Positions 1 through 6,806 of a stretch of DNA of 15,650 nt are shown in pieces; the stretch's first letter is position 1, and every line of letters begins with the position of its first letter. The notes under the pieces were generated by a model. It was not told the origin of the DNA. It saw only the letters and a list, made by a program, of their open reading frames with translations, and ran no database searches. The translations under genes and the position numbers were made by a program. The stretch comes from SFTJ01 sp045613305 (GTDB lineage: Bacteria; Bacteroidota; Bacteroidia; Bacteroidales; Muribaculaceae), in the NCBI GenBank assembly GCA_045613305.1, contig JAZLAU010000004.1, positions 1-15,650 on the forward strand. Reading direction: 5' to 3'.

Positions 1-134
1 AAAAAATTTTTTTAAGATTTCGGCTTTAATGCGGCTTTGGTGCGTAATTTTTTGTGAGCCTTTGCCTCAAAGGCACGTTGTGGATTATGGGTTTATCTTT
101 TTTTGTTGAAGATAGATGTGGTGATAAGGATTAA

Positions 135-171
135 AATAGGCGTTTACGGCAGACTGCAGCAAACGCCTATT
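135..171 (-). terminator. Hairpin after the L,D-transpeptidase gene
   Basis: An 11-bp perfect inverted repeat (135-145 with 161-171) encloses a 15-nt loop that can itself fold. It lies 54 bp beyond the stop of the minus-strand L,D-transpeptidase gene. In the minus direction only a short TTAAT follows the stem, so it is a plausible but weak intrinsic terminator. A second small hairpin (58-64 with 68-74, 3-nt loop) has no T-run on either side. No gene is visible in 1-224. Confidence 0.5.
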
Positions 172-224
172 GTTTATGTTATGTTGATTGGGGACGAAGT
201 GAAAATGTCACTTGTTGAAATAAG

Positions 225-1226
225 TTATTCGCCTATGTTTTTAGTGGCTGTTGAGTCGGGCTTGTGAGAAGCCAGAGAATCCCTCTTGGTTTCAACTCCG
301 ACAGCCGAGGAGTCGGTTGTTAACTTTATTGCTTTAAGTGTGTCGACGGCGAGCGTGTCGATTCGAATTATAGAGTCGGTCATCAGCGAGTCGGTCAGCA
401 ATGAATCAGCGTTGATGGTGTCGCGTTTTATAATCTTCGGAATCTTAATAGGGATGTTGTCGGTGGTGATGTATGGCACTTCGTAACCTTCCTCGAGGTT
501 TGTGCGCATGTCGCGCGAGCCGGGATTTACGATAACAGGCATGCCTACTTCAACAAGTTCAACAAGCTTTAGAATATTTTCGTTTGTCACGCGAATGCAT
601 CCGTGGCTTGCACGTGCTCCGATTGACCATGGGGCGCATGTGCCGTGTATTCCGATTTGCGAAGTGGTGGGTATTCGCAAGCGAATGAATCGAGGGCCGA
701 ACTGGCCTTTTTTAGGTGAAGTGTATCCGTCGTCGTCGGTAAATAGCCAGTCGGTGCTGTCGTAAATGCCTTCAACAGAGAAAAATCCTTCGGGGGTGCG
801 AGAGTCGGCCTTTTCGTGCTTTGTGCCGAAGTTTTTGCCACACGCCATGCCGTATTCTATCTCTTTACGTCCGAATTTGTCGTAAAGTTGCACTTTCATT
901 TTGCCTTTGTCTACCACTATGAAACGCTTGAACTTGTTGTGCAGCAGTTTGTTGGCATAGGGCAAGTTTTCCTTTGCCATGCGAGGCAAGATTCCTTCTT
1001 TGAATTTTTCCCAATGTCCGGAGTTTGTCATGTAGTCGATGGCTGCTTTCTCGGTTCGCAGCTGGCCTGTGGGAGGAATGAGTGTGTCGATGACCACAGT
1101 GTCGGCAGCTGCAACAGTGTCGCTAACCACAACTGTTTCAGGTTCGCTAACCTGTTTTTCTTCACGAGTGCTACAAGACGAAACGATGATTGAGAAAAAT
1201 AATATAATAAATATGTAAAACTTCAT
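225..1226 (-). CDS. L,D-transpeptidase (YkuD-domain) lipoprotein
   Basis: This is a 333-residue exported protein. A hydrophobic signal (residues 2-15) ends in a lipobox VSSC with Cys18, so it should be a lipoprotein anchored in an envelope membrane. A YkuD/L,D-transpeptidase domain lies at about 100-235. It carries the TPEG segment (144-147), His194 and the catalytic SHGC motif (207-210, nucleophile Cys210) followed by IRVTN. Known members form 3-3 peptidoglycan cross-links or attach proteins to peptidoglycan; which applies here cannot be told from sequence. The catalytic domain is flanked by low-complexity stretches rich in D-T/D-S pairs (about 34-50 and 269-327), likely flexible linkers or surface tails. 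It has its own promoter and is not co-transcribed with fabG, which ends in a strong terminator upstream. Confidence 0.9.
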   Translation of the reverse strand: MKFYIFIILFFSIIVSSCSTREEKQVSEPETVVVSDTVAAADTVVIDTLIPPTGQLRTEKAAIDYMTNSGHWEKFKEGILPRMAKENLPYANKLLHNKFKRFIVVDKGKMKVQLYDKFGRKEIEYGMACGKNFGTKHEKADSRTPEGFFSVEGIYDSTDWLFTDDDGYTSPKKGQFGPRFIRLRIPTTSQIGIHGTCAPWSIGARASHGCIRVTNENILKLVELVEVGMPVIVNPGSRDMRTNLEEGYEVPYITTDNIPIKIPKIIKRDTINADSLLTDSLMTDSIIRIDTLAVDTLKAIKLTTDSSAVGVETKRDSLASHKPDSTATKNIGE

Positions 1227-1273
1227 TTAAACTTTTACTGTTGTAATATGTTGAGTATTGGTCAATTTTTTTA

Positions 1274-1305
1274 CAAAGGTAATGTTATTGAGCAATATAG
1301 GCAAG
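1274..1305 (-). promoter_or_regulatory. Bacteroidota promoter for the L,D-transpeptidase
   Basis: Read on the minus strand, CTTG (1305-1302) is followed after 20 bp by TACCTTTG (1281-1274), a full match to the -7 consensus TAnnTTTG. Transcription would start near 1267, giving a leader of about 40 nt. Confidence 0.7.
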
Positions 1306-1372
1306 CCGTGAGATGCTTTTGTGTGTTATGAGTTAAGCAAATGTGTGATTGCGTTAAGTTGGCAATAAAAAA

Positions 1373-1402
1373 ACGACGGCTGCCATGTGTGGCAACCGTC
1401 GT
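1373..1402 (-). terminator. Rho-independent terminator of fabG
   Basis: The stem pairs 7 + 5 bp (1373-1379 with 1396-1402, and 1381-1385 with 1390-1394) across one C/A mismatch, with a 4-nt loop. In the minus direction it is followed by TTTTTTATT. It sits 28 bp after the fabG stop. Confidence 0.9.
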
Positions 1403-1430
1403 GAGTGTTTGTTGTGAGTATTTTTTTCGA

Positions 1431-2177
1431 TTACATGTTCATGCCGCCGTCCACTTGGATAACTTGTCCAGAAACGTATGACGACATGTCGCTTGCCAAG
1501 AATGTTGCAACGTTGGCAATGTCTTCAACTTGACCGCCACGGCGAAGAGGAATCTTGTTAGCCCATTCTTTGCGCACTTCTTCAGGAAGGGCAGCAGTCA
1601 TTGCAGTTTCGATAAAACCAGGAGCGATGGCATTAGCGCGGATGCCGCGAGAGCCAACTTCTTGAGCGATGCTCTTGGCAAGTGCAATCATACCAGCCTT
1701 TGAAGAAGCATAGTTTGCTTGGCCTGCATTGCCGTGAACACCAACCACCGAAGCCATGTTGATGATAGAGCCAGAGCGTTGGCGCATCATGATAGGCAAA
1801 CAAGCATGGATGAAGTTGAAAGCCGACTTCAAGTTCACTGCGATAACAGCATCCCATTGTGCTTCAGTCATACGCATCATAAGTCCGTCCTTAGTGATGC
1901 CGGCGTTGTTTACAAGGATGTCAATTTTGCCAAAATCGGCCTTTATTTGTTCCACAACATTGTGCGATTCGTCAAAGTTAGCAGCGTTTGAAGCATAACC
2001 CTTAACCTTAACGCCAAGGGCAGCGATTTCTTCTTCAGTGGCTTTGCCGTTTTCGTCGATTACAAGGTCAGTGAATGCAACATCTGCACCTTCTTGTGCA
2101 AACTTAAGTGCGATGGCCTTTCCGATGCCTCGTGCAGCACCAGTTACAAGTGCTACTTTACCTTCTAGTAATTTCAT
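1431..2177 (-). CDS. fabG: 3-oxoacyl-[acyl-carrier-protein] reductase
   Basis: This 248-residue short-chain dehydrogenase has the usual FabG length. It should reduce 3-oxoacyl-ACP to 3-hydroxyacyl-ACP with NADPH in the fatty-acid elongation cycle in the cytoplasm. Visible motifs are the Rossmann glycine-rich TGAARGIG (12-19), NNAG (90-93), and the catalytic tetrad Asn115, Ser143, Tyr156 and Lys160 in YASSK. PG at 186-187 and a C-terminal VDGGMNM are typical of FabG. The gene follows a TetR regulator on the same strand after 76 bp, with no convincing promoter in between, so the two are probably co-transcribed. A strong terminator follows. The SDR family is large, but the length, tetrad and C-terminus favour FabG over another SDR. 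Confidence 0.93.
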   Translation of the reverse strand: MKLLEGKVALVTGAARGIGKAIALKFAQEGADVAFTDLVIDENGKATEEEIAALGVKVKGYASNAANFDESHNVVEQIKADFGKIDILVNNAGITKDGLMMRMTEAQWDAVIAVNLKSAFNFIHACLPIMMRQRSGSIINMASVVGVHGNAGQANYASSKAGMIALAKSIAQEVGSRGIRANAIAPGFIETAMTAALPEEVRKEWANKIPLRRGGQVEDIANVATFLASDMSSYVSGQVIQVDGGMNM

Positions 2178-2253
2178 CTTTTATATTTTTTAATGTTATA
2201 AATAGAAATGTGTTATTGTCAGTTTTTTGTATGTGTGCCCAAATGGCTAATGT

Positions 2254-2859
2254 TTATTTTTCGTCAGAGTGGTGGTTGTTGCTGGTGATGCCGTTTAGGA
2301 TAAAGTCGCAAATATATTCGCGTAACTTGTTTTTTTCGATATCCATTTCCGCAAAACTGTCGCGCACATATGGCACGTCGAGCCCTTGCATGCATAGCAG
2401 CATCACTTTTGCTGTTTTGTCGATGTGCTTAATAGAGAAAACACCTTTGTCGACTCCTTCTTGCAGTATCGACATTAGCACGGCGCATTCTTGGTTTAGA
2501 GTGCCGCGTCGAGCGCGTTCCACCTTGCGCACGTCGCGGAAAAATCCGGCGCGAAGCGAGCCGTTGCGAGTTACGAGTTCTTTGATTGCTTCAAATCGCA
2601 CAAAAATAAACTCCATGAGTTTGTCTTCGGGCGACAGGTGTTGCGACGGGATGGTGCTGAGACGTTCCACAATCATCTCGCTTTCGTTTTTCACTACGGC
2701 ATTGTAGATTTCGCGTTTGCTCTTAAAATAGGTGTAGATGGTGCGTCGGCCCTTTTCGGAAGCCGATGCTATATCGTTCATAGTGGTGTTTTCTACGCCT
2801 TTGTTGGCAAACAATTGGCGAGCCACCTCAATGAGTTTTTCTCTTGTTTTCGACACCAT
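2254..2859 (-). CDS. TetR/AcrR-family transcriptional regulator
   Basis: This 201-residue protein has an N-terminal TetR DNA-binding domain. A helix-turn-helix lies at about residues 25-52 (TMNDIASASEKGRRTIYTYF), ending in the typical YTYFKSKREIY. The C-terminal two thirds (about 60-195) are a helical ligand-binding and dimerisation domain with no recognisable ligand signature. The gene lies directly upstream of fabG on the same strand. By context it may sense acyl-CoA or acyl-ACP-type ligands and control fatty-acid synthesis, as FabR- and FadR-type TetR proteins do, but this is inference from neighbourhood only. A 15-bp inverted repeat over its likely promoter suggests self-regulation. The C-terminal tail is polar (NNHHSDEK). 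Confidence 0.9.
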   Translation of the reverse strand: MVSKTREKLIEVARQLFANKGVENTTMNDIASASEKGRRTIYTYFKSKREIYNAVVKNESEMIVERLSTIPSQHLSPEDKLMEFIFVRFEAIKELVTRNGSLRAGFFRDVRKVERARRGTLNQECAVLMSILQEGVDKGVFSIKHIDKTAKVMLLCMQGLDVPYVRDSFAEMDIEKNKLREYICDFILNGITSNNHHSDEK

Positions 2860-2905
2860 TGGTTTCTATTTGCCTATTTGTTGGCTTATTGTTGTTTTAA
2901 TGATG

Positions 2906-2947
2906 CGAAATTACTCAAAAAAGATGATATATGCAACATGTAGTTGC
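2906..2947 (-). promoter_or_regulatory. Possible TetR-gene promoter with inverted-repeat operator
   Basis: On the minus strand GTTG (2937-2934) and TAATTTCG (2913-2906) are 20 bp apart; the -7 box has one mismatch to TAnnTTTG. A perfect 5-5-5 inverted repeat, GCAAC-ATGTA-GTTGC (2933-2947), overlaps the upstream box. Its size and position fit an operator for the TetR protein, but no binding evidence exists in the sequence. Confidence 0.4.
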
Positions 2948-3110
2948 TTTAGTGGCTGAAAATCAGTTGTTTTAGAGTGAATTTTTGTGTAAAATGTCGA
3001 TTGCGAGAAGTGTTTCGCTATGTTTTGATTTGACCAAGCGATAAGGCTAAATAACCAAGTCTTGCCGAGATGTGGCCGCTAAGTGCTAATGGAATAACGG
3101 CATAAAAAAA

Positions 3111-3135
3111 GGAAGCTCAGAAACTCTGAACTTCC
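3111..3135 (-). terminator. Terminator of the tRNA-Met gene
   Basis: Stem of 5 + 5 bp (3111-3115 with 3131-3135, 3117-3121 with 3125-3129), one mismatch and a 3-nt loop. In the minus direction it is followed by TTTTTTTATG. It lies 9 bp beyond the tRNA 3' end. Confidence 0.9.
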
Positions 3136-3143
3136 ATGCTTAG

Positions 3144-3215
<72 letters not shown>

Positions 3216-3225
3216 ATTTCGAGTG

Positions 3226-3256
3226 CAAAGGTAGGAACTTTTTTTGAATTTGCAAA
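3226..3256 (-). promoter_or_regulatory. Promoter of the tRNA-Met gene
   Basis: On the minus strand TTTG (3256-3253), 19 bp, then TACCTTTG (3233-3226), a perfect match to the Bacteroidota consensus. The start would fall only a few bases before the mature tRNA 5' end, leaving a very short 5' leader. Confidence 0.8.
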
Positions 3257-3304
3257 ATTTTTTGAGAAAAAAGATTGTTTGCACCTATCTTGTGGTGTTT
3301 TTTT

Positions 3305-3336
3305 CTTGAATATTGGGCAGAAAGATAGTATTTTTG
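3305..3336 (+). promoter_or_regulatory. Promoter of the pseudouridine synthase gene
   Basis: CTTG (3305-3308), 20 bp, TATTTTTG (3329-3336). The leader would be about 27 nt. It is divergent from the tRNA promoter about 50 bp away. Confidence 0.6.
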
Positions 3337-3369
3337 TAAGAGATAAACGAAAAAATCCACCATCAGATT

Positions 3370-4053
3370 ATGGAAGTTGTATACGAAGACAATCATATAA
3401 TTATAGTCAACAAGGCTGTTGGCGAGATAGTGCAGGGCGATAAGACCGGCGATGAGCCGTTGGTCGAAACCCTAAAGCAATGGCTAAAGGAGAAATATGC
3501 CAAGCCGGGCAATGTGTTTTGCGGGGTGACTCACCGAATCGACCGTCCGGTGAGCGGCTTGGTGGTTTTTGCCAAGACCAGTAAGGGACTTTCTCGCATG
3601 AACGAACTGTTTCGCGACGGCAAGGTGAAAAAGACCTATTGGGCCATTACAAAGAATTGCCCCAAAAAGATGGAGGACACGCTCACACACTATATTACCA
3701 CCACAGAACGCAACAATAAGTCGCGCGCCTGGGACACAAAAAAGCCCGACAGCAGCAAGGCGGTGCTAAAATATAGAGTTATAGCACACAGCGAAAACTA
3801 TACTTTGCTCGAAGTGAATTTGCTCACGGGCCGCAAGCATCAGATTAGGGTGCAACTGTCGGCTATAGGATGCCCCATTAAAGGCGACTTGAAATATGGT
3901 GCTCAGCGCAGCAACCCCGATGGCGGCATATGTTTGCAGAGCCACAGGGTGCAGTTTGTGCATCCGGTGAGCGGCGAGCAAATAGATGTTACGGCGCCAG
4001 TACCCGACGATAATCTGTGGAAAGCCCTCGCCGCCGCAGTTACTGAAGACTGA
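3370..4053 (+). CDS. RluA-family RNA pseudouridine synthase
   Basis: This 227-residue protein should isomerise specific uridines in rRNA or tRNA to pseudouridine. The catalytic motif is THRIDRPVSG (54-63), with Asp58 as the active-site aspartate in the RluA-family HRxDxxxSG pattern. Family segments include the YEDNHIIIVNKAVG start (5-18) and LLTGRKHQIRVQL around 153-165. There is no N-terminal S4 RNA-binding domain, so it resembles the short RluA/TruC-type single-domain enzymes rather than RluC/RluD. The exact target base cannot be decided from sequence. It has its own promoter, lies 106 bp before the fumarase gene, and no terminator is visible between them, so some read-through is possible. 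Confidence 0.88.
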   Translation: MEVVYEDNHIIIVNKAVGEIVQGDKTGDEPLVETLKQWLKEKYAKPGNVFCGVTHRIDRPVSGLVVFAKTSKGLSRMNELFRDGKVKKTYWAITKNCPKKMEDTLTHYITTTERNNKSRAWDTKKPDSSKAVLKYRVIAHSENYTLLEVNLLTGRKHQIRVQLSAIGCPIKGDLKYGAQRSNPDGGICLQSHRVQFVHPVSGEQIDVTAPVPDDNLWKALAAAVTED

Positions 4054-4089
4054 AATTAGCGTAAGCGGGAATTATTTGGTGGTTAAAAA

Positions 4090-4121
4090 TTTCCGTAGGT
4101 GTGGAAAGTTTCATACATTTG
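4090..4121 (+). promoter_or_regulatory. Promoter of the fumarase gene with inverted repeat
   Basis: TACATTTG (4114-4121) is a full -7 match, with TTTC (4090-4093) 20 bp upstream as a weak -33 box. The leader would be about 33 nt and is A-rich before the ATG. The inverted repeat TTTCC-8-GGAAA (4090-4094, 4103-4107) lies between the boxes and could be an operator. Confidence 0.6.
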
Positions 4122-4159
4122 TAAAAGAAAATATTGAACCTATAAATAACAACTAAAAC

Positions 4160-5806
4160 ATGGCACAAAATCCTGAATTTAAGTACGCTCCTATGTTTCA
4201 AATCGAAAAGGACGATACTGAATATTATTTGCTTACCAAAGACTATGTGTCGGTGAGTGAATTTGAAGGCAACCCAATCTTGAAAGTGGAAAAAGAGGGT
4301 TTGACAATGATGGCAAACGCTGCATTCCGCGATGTATCATTCATGTTGCGTCGTGCTCACAATGAGCAAGTGGCAAAGATTCTTAACGACCCAGAAGCAA
4401 GCGAAAACGACAAGTATGTGGCATTGACATTCTTGCGCAATGCTGAAGTTTCGTGCAAGGGTAAGTTGCCTCTATGCCAAGACACAGGTACAGCAATCAT
4501 CCACGGCGAAAAGGGCCAACACGTGTGGACTGGCTACTGCGATGAAGAGGCTTTGTCGCTTGGCGTATATAAGACTTACACAGAAGAAAACCTTCGCTAT
4601 TCGCAAAATGCACCTCTTAACATGTATGATGAGGTTAACACAAAGTGCAACCTTCCTGCTCAAATCGACATTGAAGCAACCGAAGGCATGGAATATAAAT
4701 TCCTTTGTGTGACAAAGGGTGGTGGCTCGGCTAACAAGACTTATCTATATCAAGAAACAAAGGCGTTGTTGAATCCAGCAACATTGGTTCCCTTTTTGGT
4801 GGCAAAAATGAAGACTTTGGGCACTGCAGCATGTCCTCCTTATCACGTAGCATTTGTGATTGGCGGTACTTCGGCTGAAAAGAACCTTTTGACAGTGAAA
4901 CTTGCTTCGACACACTACTACGATAACCTACCAACTACAGGCGACGAAACTGGCCGTGCATTCCGCGACGTGGAACTTGAAAAGCAAGTTCTTGAAGAAG
5001 CGCATCGCATAGGTCTTGGCGCACAATTCGGTGGTAAGTATTTCGCACACGATGTTCGCATCGTTCGTTTGCCACGTCACGGTGCTTCTTGCCCTGTGGG
5101 CCTTGGTGTGAGTTGCTCGGCTGACCGTAACATTAAGTGTAAGATTAACAAGGACGGTATTTGGATTGAAAAACTTGACGACAACCCAACATCGTTGATT
5201 CCAGAAGAATTGCGTAACGCTGGCGAAGGCGATGCAGTTAAGATTGACCTAAACCAACCAATGAGCGAAATCCTTAAGCAATTGGATAAGTATCCTGTTT
5301 CAACTCGCTTGTCGCTTAACGGTACAATCATCGTTGGCCGCGACATAGCACACGCTAAGTTGAAAGAACGCATCGATGCTGGTGAAGATTTGCCAGAATA
5401 CATCAAGAATCACCCAATTTACTATGCAGGCCCTGCTAAGACTCCTGCTGGTATGGCTTGCGGCTCAATGGGCCCAACAACAGCCGGACGTATGGACTCA
5501 TATGTTGATTTGTTCCAATCGCACGGTGGTAGCATGGTGATGCTTGCTAAGGGTAACCGTAGCCAAGCAGTTACCGACGCTTGCAAAAAGCATGGCGGTT
5601 TCTATCTTGGTAGCATTGGAGGTCCTGCTGCAATCTTGGCTCAAAACAACATTAAGAGCATTGAATGTGTGGAATATCCAGAACTTGGTATGGAAGCAAT
5701 TTGGAAGATTGAAGTGGAAGATTTCCCTGCATTTATCCTTGTGGATAATAAGGGTAATGACTTCTTCACTCAAATCAACCAAGTTTGTCCTTGCGCTAAG
5801 AAGTAA
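4160..5806 (+). CDS. Class I fumarate hydratase, [4Fe-4S] type
   Basis: This 548-residue enzyme interconverts fumarate and malate in the cytoplasm, in the TCA cycle and the reductive branch toward succinate in anaerobes. It is the fused two-domain class I form (FumA/FumB-like): an N-terminal cluster-binding domain to about 330 and a C-terminal domain to the end. The three expected cluster cysteines are Cys106 (LCQDTGT), Cys225 (AACPPYH) and Cys319 (VSCSADR); their 119 and 94 residue spacings equal those of E. coli FumA. The C-terminal domain has CGSMGPTTAGRMDSY (434-448) and SIGGPAA (485-491). Codon choice is visibly more uniform than in neighbouring genes (AAC, AAG, CGT), which suits a highly expressed gene. 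It has its own promoter and terminator, so it is monocistronic. Confidence 0.95.
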   Translation: MAQNPEFKYAPMFQIEKDDTEYYLLTKDYVSVSEFEGNPILKVEKEGLTMMANAAFRDVSFMLRRAHNEQVAKILNDPEASENDKYVALTFLRNAEVSCKGKLPLCQDTGTAIIHGEKGQHVWTGYCDEEALSLGVYKTYTEENLRYSQNAPLNMYDEVNTKCNLPAQIDIEATEGMEYKFLCVTKGGGSANKTYLYQETKALLNPATLVPFLVAKMKTLGTAACPPYHVAFVIGGTSAEKNLLTVKLASTHYYDNLPTTGDETGRAFRDVELEKQVLEEAHRIGLGAQFGGKYFAHDVRIVRLPRHGASCPVGLGVSCSADRNIKCKINKDGIWIEKLDDNPTSLIPEELRNAGEGDAVKIDLNQPMSEILKQLDKYPVSTRLSLNGTIIVGRDIAHAKLKERIDAGEDLPEYIKNHPIYYAGPAKTPAGMACGSMGPTTAGRMDSYVDLFQSHGGSMVMLAKGNRSQAVTDACKKHGGFYLGSIGGPAAILAQNNIKSIECVEYPELGMEAIWKIEVEDFPAFILVDNKGNDFFTQINQVCPCAKK

Positions 5807-5836
5807 TTAGGAATTAACTCTTGAAACATTTATATC

Positions 5837-5871
5837 AAGGCTCGCCAACCAATGTGTGGCGGGCCTTTTTT
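5837..5871 (+). terminator. Terminator of the fumarase gene
   Basis: An 11-bp stem with one G-U pair (5837-5847 with 5857-5867) and a 9-nt loop runs into six T's (5866-5871). It begins 30 bp after the stop codon. Confidence 0.92.
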
Positions 5872-5875
5872 GGGT

Positions 5876-5907
5876 GTTGTGAAAGCAGAAAATTATTGAT
5901 AATTTTG
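5876..5907 (+). promoter_or_regulatory. Promoter of the TSCPD-msrA unit
   Basis: GTTG (5876-5879), 20 bp, TAATTTTG (5900-5907). It starts directly behind the fumarase terminator. The leader would be about 60-65 nt. Confidence 0.6.
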
Positions 5908-5975
5908 TGGCGATGTTGCACTTGTGGTGATGAGCAATGTGCGGCGATTTGTTGGAGTTATAAATATTGAAAACG

Positions 5976-6227
5976 ATGAAGACTACATATTTTACGAGTG
6001 GCACTTGTTGCCAGGCATTTGAAATAGAAACCGAAGACGGAATGGTGAAAGACGTTAAGTTTTACGGTGGATGTAATGGTAATCTGCAGGGCATATGCAG
6101 TTTGGTGAAAGGTATGAAGATTGAAGACGTGGTGGAGCGCTTGGAGGGAATACGCTGCGGAGCAAAGCCAACTTCTTGTCCTGACCAATTGGCAACGGCA
6201 TTAAAAGAGATATTAACTAATGAGTGA
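5976..6227 (+). CDS. Small TSCPD-domain protein (TIGR03905-like)
   Basis: This 83-residue protein contains the motif TSCPD (67-71). It resembles the stand-alone family related to the C-terminal TSCPD domain of some ribonucleotide reductases, which is cysteine-rich and thought to bind metal. Cysteines are at 11, 12, 33, 41, 61 and 68. There is no signal peptide, so it is likely cytoplasmic, and no function is established for stand-alone members. I chose ATG 5976 over an in-frame TTG at 5967 because the family begins close to the first beta strand. Its stop overlaps the msrA start by 8 bp, which implies translational coupling and perhaps a shared role in redox or sulfur chemistry (inference). 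Confidence 0.85.
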   Translation: MKTTYFTSGTCCQAFEIETEDGMVKDVKFYGGCNGNLQGICSLVKGMKIEDVVERLEGIRCGAKPTSCPDQLATALKEILTNE

Positions 6228-6720
6228 TATGGCAATAGAGAAGGCAATATTTGCGGCGGGATGCTTTTGGGGCGTTCAGTATCAGATTAAGCGAGTGGAG
6301 GGAGTGCTTAACACAGAGGTTGGATATACTGGCGGCAGCGAGTTGAATCCGACCTATCCTGAAGTGAAGGCACATCGCACTCATCACGTTGAGGCTATTG
6401 AGGTGCAATACGATAGCGAGGTGGTTGATTACACTACGCTGGTTAAGGTGTTTTTTGAAATTCACGACCCGGCTCAAGCCGATGGTGTTGGCCCTGATTT
6501 AGGCCCACAATACCGCAGTGTGATATTTTACGCCGATGAAAACCAGAAGAAATGTGCCGAAGAGGTGATGGCATGGCTTAGAGAGCGAGGTCATGTGGTG
6601 AATACCGAATTGCGCGAGGTGCAACGTTTTTGGCCAGCCGAGGACTATCACCAGCATTATTACGACACTAATGGCGGTGAACCGTATTGCCACATAAGAA
6701 CCAAGAAGTTTGATTGGTGA
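6220..6720 (+). CDS. msrA: Peptide-methionine (S)-S-oxide reductase
   Basis: This 166-residue enzyme reduces the S-epimer of methionine sulfoxide in proteins, a cytoplasmic repair function. The catalytic motif GCFWG (14-18) has Cys15 as nucleophile. Other MsrA segments are GYTGG (35-39), FFEIHDP (78-84), GPQYRSVIFY (95-104) and EDYHQHYY (141-148). A C-terminal Cys157 in EPYCHI is a candidate resolving cysteine. The TGHAE segment of well-known MsrAs reads THHVE here (54-58), with His in place of Gly. No fused MsrB domain is present. The start overlaps the TSCPD gene by 8 bp; ATG 6229 is an alternative start that would leave only a 1-bp gap. A strong terminator follows. Confidence 0.93.
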   Translation: MSDMAIEKAIFAAGCFWGVQYQIKRVEGVLNTEVGYTGGSELNPTYPEVKAHRTHHVEAIEVQYDSEVVDYTTLVKVFFEIHDPAQADGVGPDLGPQYRSVIFYADENQKKCAEEVMAWLRERGHVVNTELREVQRFWPAEDYHQHYYDTNGGEPYCHIRTKKFDW

Positions 6721-6733
6721 AAATGATAAATGA

Positions 6734-6768
6734 AAAAATCCTTTCTGATTTGTTCAGAAAGGATTTTT
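6734..6768. terminator. Bidirectional terminator between msrA and the pantothenate kinase
   Basis: A 14-bp perfect stem (6734-6747 with 6755-6768) and 7-nt loop, with A-run on the left and T-run on the right, so it works in both directions. It serves msrA (plus) and the convergent pantothenate kinase gene (minus). Confidence 0.93.
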
Positions 6769-6806
6769 CTTATTTTGTGCACTATCGTCCGAAGTGGGGG
6801 TAGTGG

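Noticed and set aside
58..74. Short hairpin GCCTTTG-CCT-CAAAGGC as a terminator
   Set aside because: No T-run follows on either strand, and the gene to the left is not in the window.
2108..2707. A 199-codon plus-strand open frame opposite fabG and the TetR gene
   Set aside because: It runs antisense across two well-supported genes, and its translation shows no family signature.
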